Source: RGIG426 sp045598065 (GTDB lineage: Bacteria > Bacillota > Clostridia > Oscillospirales > Acutalibacteraceae). From it: a stretch of DNA of 14,734 bases. Made by a program: the position numbers and the translations under genes. This document shows, piece after piece, positions 12,977 through 14,734 of this stretch. Location: positions 1 through 14,734 of the forward strand of contig JAZLLJ010000002.1 in NCBI GenBank assembly GCA_045598065.1, in the 5' to 3' direction. The notes below the pieces were generated by a model. That model ran no database searches. It saw only the letters and a list, made by a program, of their open reading frames with translations, and was not told the origin of the DNA. Within the stretch, counting starts at the first letter, position 1; each line of letters opens with the position of its first letter.

Positions 12977-14734
12977 ATGCCGGATATGAACGATGTACGG
13001 AAACGGGTAGACGAACTTCAAGCCGAAATAGTGGGGAGTTTAGAGGAACAACTGCAATCTCTGCCGTCGGAGGGAGAATCTCGCCGCTTTACGGAAATGA
13101 TGTTGGAGAGCACGAAAGGTGTTCTGGCTGCGGCTCGGTCCGGCAATTTGGACAAAAAGACGTTTCCCACCCACCTTGCGCGGTTGTACTACTTGGAGCA
13201 GGTGCGTGACGGGAAACAGACGTTGACCTGTGACCAGATAGAGGAAAAGACCGCCGCTCTTGCCAAAAACGAAAAGTTTTTGGAAGTGTTTGCTGACAAA
13301 CGCGGCCCGGACAACTGTATGAATACGTTGGATTCGTTTTTCGGCGGGCCTCGTGCGGCGCATTTGGACAGTTGGGTCAAGGAGTGCGAGCAGCCGGTAA
13401 ACCGTGATTACGGGCAGGAGTTTGAAGCGCTCTGCGGCGACAAGTTGCAGGGCGAGGAGCGCGAAACCGCGAAGCAGCACTTTGTGAATATGGGTGTGTT
13501 GAACGAGGAAATCCGCGCGCTGGATTATTCCAAGGCTCTTTCGCCCACGCAAATGTACGATTATTTGACGAGCAAAACGCTGCAAGACGAAAAAGCGGCG
13601 GAGGAAAGTTTCCGCAACTCTTTGACGGAAAAAGCCAACCGGGTGAACGCGGCGGTGAAATTGCAGCCGACCGTGCAACCGGAGCAAGCCGGAGCAAATC
13701 CGTTGGCTCGTTTGGCTCCCTTTTTCTACGACCATTCCGGAACGCCGGAGGCGCAGAAAAACAACCAAAAACTCGTAGACCGGCTTCACTCCGATACCCC
13801 GGAGGATAGAGCGTTCCAAAAAGAGTTTACGCTGGATTGCATCAACAAGATGTTGGCGGTGCCGGAGGAAGCGCTTTGCCCGAAGTCGCGCGACGGCGCC
13901 GCCCGGTCGCTCGATACGTATTATTTCGAGATGCGGGCGTTGCAGGAAAGTACCAACTTTTTAGGGGTGCTTTCCCAAAAATATCAGGTTCCGGAATACG
14001 TGCAGCAGGCGCTGAAACACAAAGGCGACCTGTATATGCAGAACGTTGAACAATACGTAACGGGAAACAAGATTGACCCGTCTCACTATGAGGAACTCTC
14101 GCTTCTTAAAAAGTTTGATTCCGATACTATCGGCAATATCAGCGCCAGCCTTTTTCATAAAAGTGAGATGGACCTTGGCAGCGCCGTGGTTTCGTTTGCG
14201 GCGGCGAATCACGATTTGAAGCAGAGCGGAGAAACGTTGCCGAATCACGAGAAGTACGATGCGTTGATTCTGAAAGACCTCTCTCCCGTGAAAAAAGGGG
14301 CTCAGGCGACCGCTTCCGATGCCTTTTCTCTGACACCCGATTTCGCGAAAAAGCCCAAAGAGCCGAGCGGGTGGGTCAAATTTTGGAATAATTTCGGGTT
14401 TTATAAAGAGGAAATGGCCGCCTATGAACGCGAAAAAACGGCGTATGACAAATGGATGAAAGCGCATCCGCACCAAGCCGATTTCAAAAAAGAGGCGGCG
14501 TTTAGCGCGAACGGTGACAATGCCGCCAATATGAAGAAAGAATTTGCAGCGGGCGTTTCTCTCAACGAATTGACGGAAACGGCGGGCGCGGATTACCAAA
14601 AGACGTTGGATGAAGCGTTCGGCAAGGCGGAGGAAAAAACCGGAAACGCCATCAACCGTTTGGACTACGTGATGGTGGGGCCGAGAAGCTTGCGCGCCGT
14701 GTTGCAAGAGGAGTATTTGAATACGCACTTCCAG
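12977..14734 (+). CDS. Large helical protein of unknown function, partial (C-terminus off window)
   Basis: I translated an open frame with no stop from ATG 12977 to the window end, 586 residues. AGGAGG (12963-12968) is 8 nt upstream. The product begins MPDMNDVRKRVDELQAEIVG, has no signal peptide or membrane helix and is rich in Glu, Lys, Ala and Gln helices. Residues about 458-495 read KPKEPSGW-VKFWNNFGFYK and then EEMAAYEREKTAY, closely matching the Pro-rich/FW/FG/Tyr-helix module of the divergent 1333-residue protein. Residues about 38-124 also resemble that protein's region about 1144-1207, with a patterned 'x-L-x-x-x...E-K-F...L-x-S-x-FG' spacing; this second match is weaker. The pair therefore looks paralogous and co-regulated. 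No catalytic motif is visible and I do not assign a function. The true length is unknown. Confidence 0.88.
   Translation, partial: MPDMNDVRKRVDELQAEIVGSLEEQLQSLPSEGESRRFTEMMLESTKGVLAAARSGNLDKKTFPTHLARLYYLEQVRDGKQTLTCDQIEEKTAALAKNEKFLEVFADKRGPDNCMNTLDSFFGGPRAAHLDSWVKECEQPVNRDYGQEFEALCGDKLQGEERETAKQHFVNMGVLNEEIRALDYSKALSPTQMYDYLTSKTLQDEKAAEESFRNSLTEKANRVNAAVKLQPTVQPEQAGANPLARLAPFFYDHSGTPEAQKNNQKLVDRLHSDTPEDRAFQKEFTLDCINKMLAVPEEALCPKSRDGAARSLDTYYFEMRALQESTNFLGVLSQKYQVPEYVQQALKHKGDLYMQNVEQYVTGNKIDPSHYEELSLLKKFDSDTIGNISASLFHKSEMDLGSAVVSFAAANHDLKQSGETLPNHEKYDALILKDLSPVKKGAQATASDAFSLTPDFAKKPKEPSGWVKFWNNFGFYKEEMAAYEREKTAYDKWMKAHPHQADFKKEAAFSANGDNAANMKKEFAAGVSLNELTETAGADYQKTLDEAFGKAEEKTGNAINRLDYVMVGPRSLRAVLQEEYLNTHFQ

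Noticed and set aside
1..14734. CRISPR array, insertion sequence or integrase
   Set aside because: No regularly spaced long direct repeats, transposase motifs or terminal inverted repeats were found; the only periodic repeat is the heptamer pair at 7321-7404.

Overview
The window looks like chromosome of an anaerobic, moderately GC-rich (roughly 50%) low-GC-lineage Clostridia/Oscillospirales-type gut bacterium. This rests on strong AGGAGG-type ribosome binding sites, sigma-A promoters with 17-nt spacers, a rubrerythrin, a K+-dependent membrane pyrophosphatase, U-rich intrinsic terminators, and an intergenic heptamer repeat of a kind I associate from memory with that group. The exact taxon cannot be fixed from the window.

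Layout. (1) 1-1958 (-): membrane ion-pumping pyrophosphatase hppA, with its C-terminus cut by the window edge. (2) 2161-4011 (+): a two-gene operon of the 5'-deoxynucleotidase yfbR and a membrane protein with a zinc ribbon at each end, divergent from hppA and closed by a hairpin terminator. (3) 7071-4078 (-): an operon of a THUMP-domain RNA methyltransferase (RlmL/YpsC type), a diacylglycerol/lipid kinase and a polytopic membrane protein with an Ig-like tail. (4) 7210-7286 (+): tRNA-Arg(CCG) with its own promoter and terminator, followed by an inverted pair of heptamer arrays. (5) 8060-7521 (-): rubrerythrin, divergent from (6) 8269-8514 (+), an 81-residue orphan. (7) 8586-14734: two very large, charged, mostly helical proteins of unknown function, transcribed divergently from a 389-bp regulatory region. 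The first is complete (1333 aa, -); the second is at least 586 aa (+) and runs off the end.

Regions 1-6 are ordinary housekeeping or stress genes. Region 7 is the part that may be undescribed. The two big proteins share a recurrent motif: a Pro-rich stretch, then an aromatic FW or FF-x2-W core, then FG and a charged Tyr-rich helix. It occurs twice in the first protein and once in the second. Their promoters have the same elements (TTGCAA-N17-TATAAT), and both leaders carry a hairpin ending in CGGGGTATT. A 16-bp dyad flanked by two GCAA-n-TTGC dyads lies between the promoters. This suggests a co-regulated paralogous pair, but their biochemical role cannot be deduced from the sequence.
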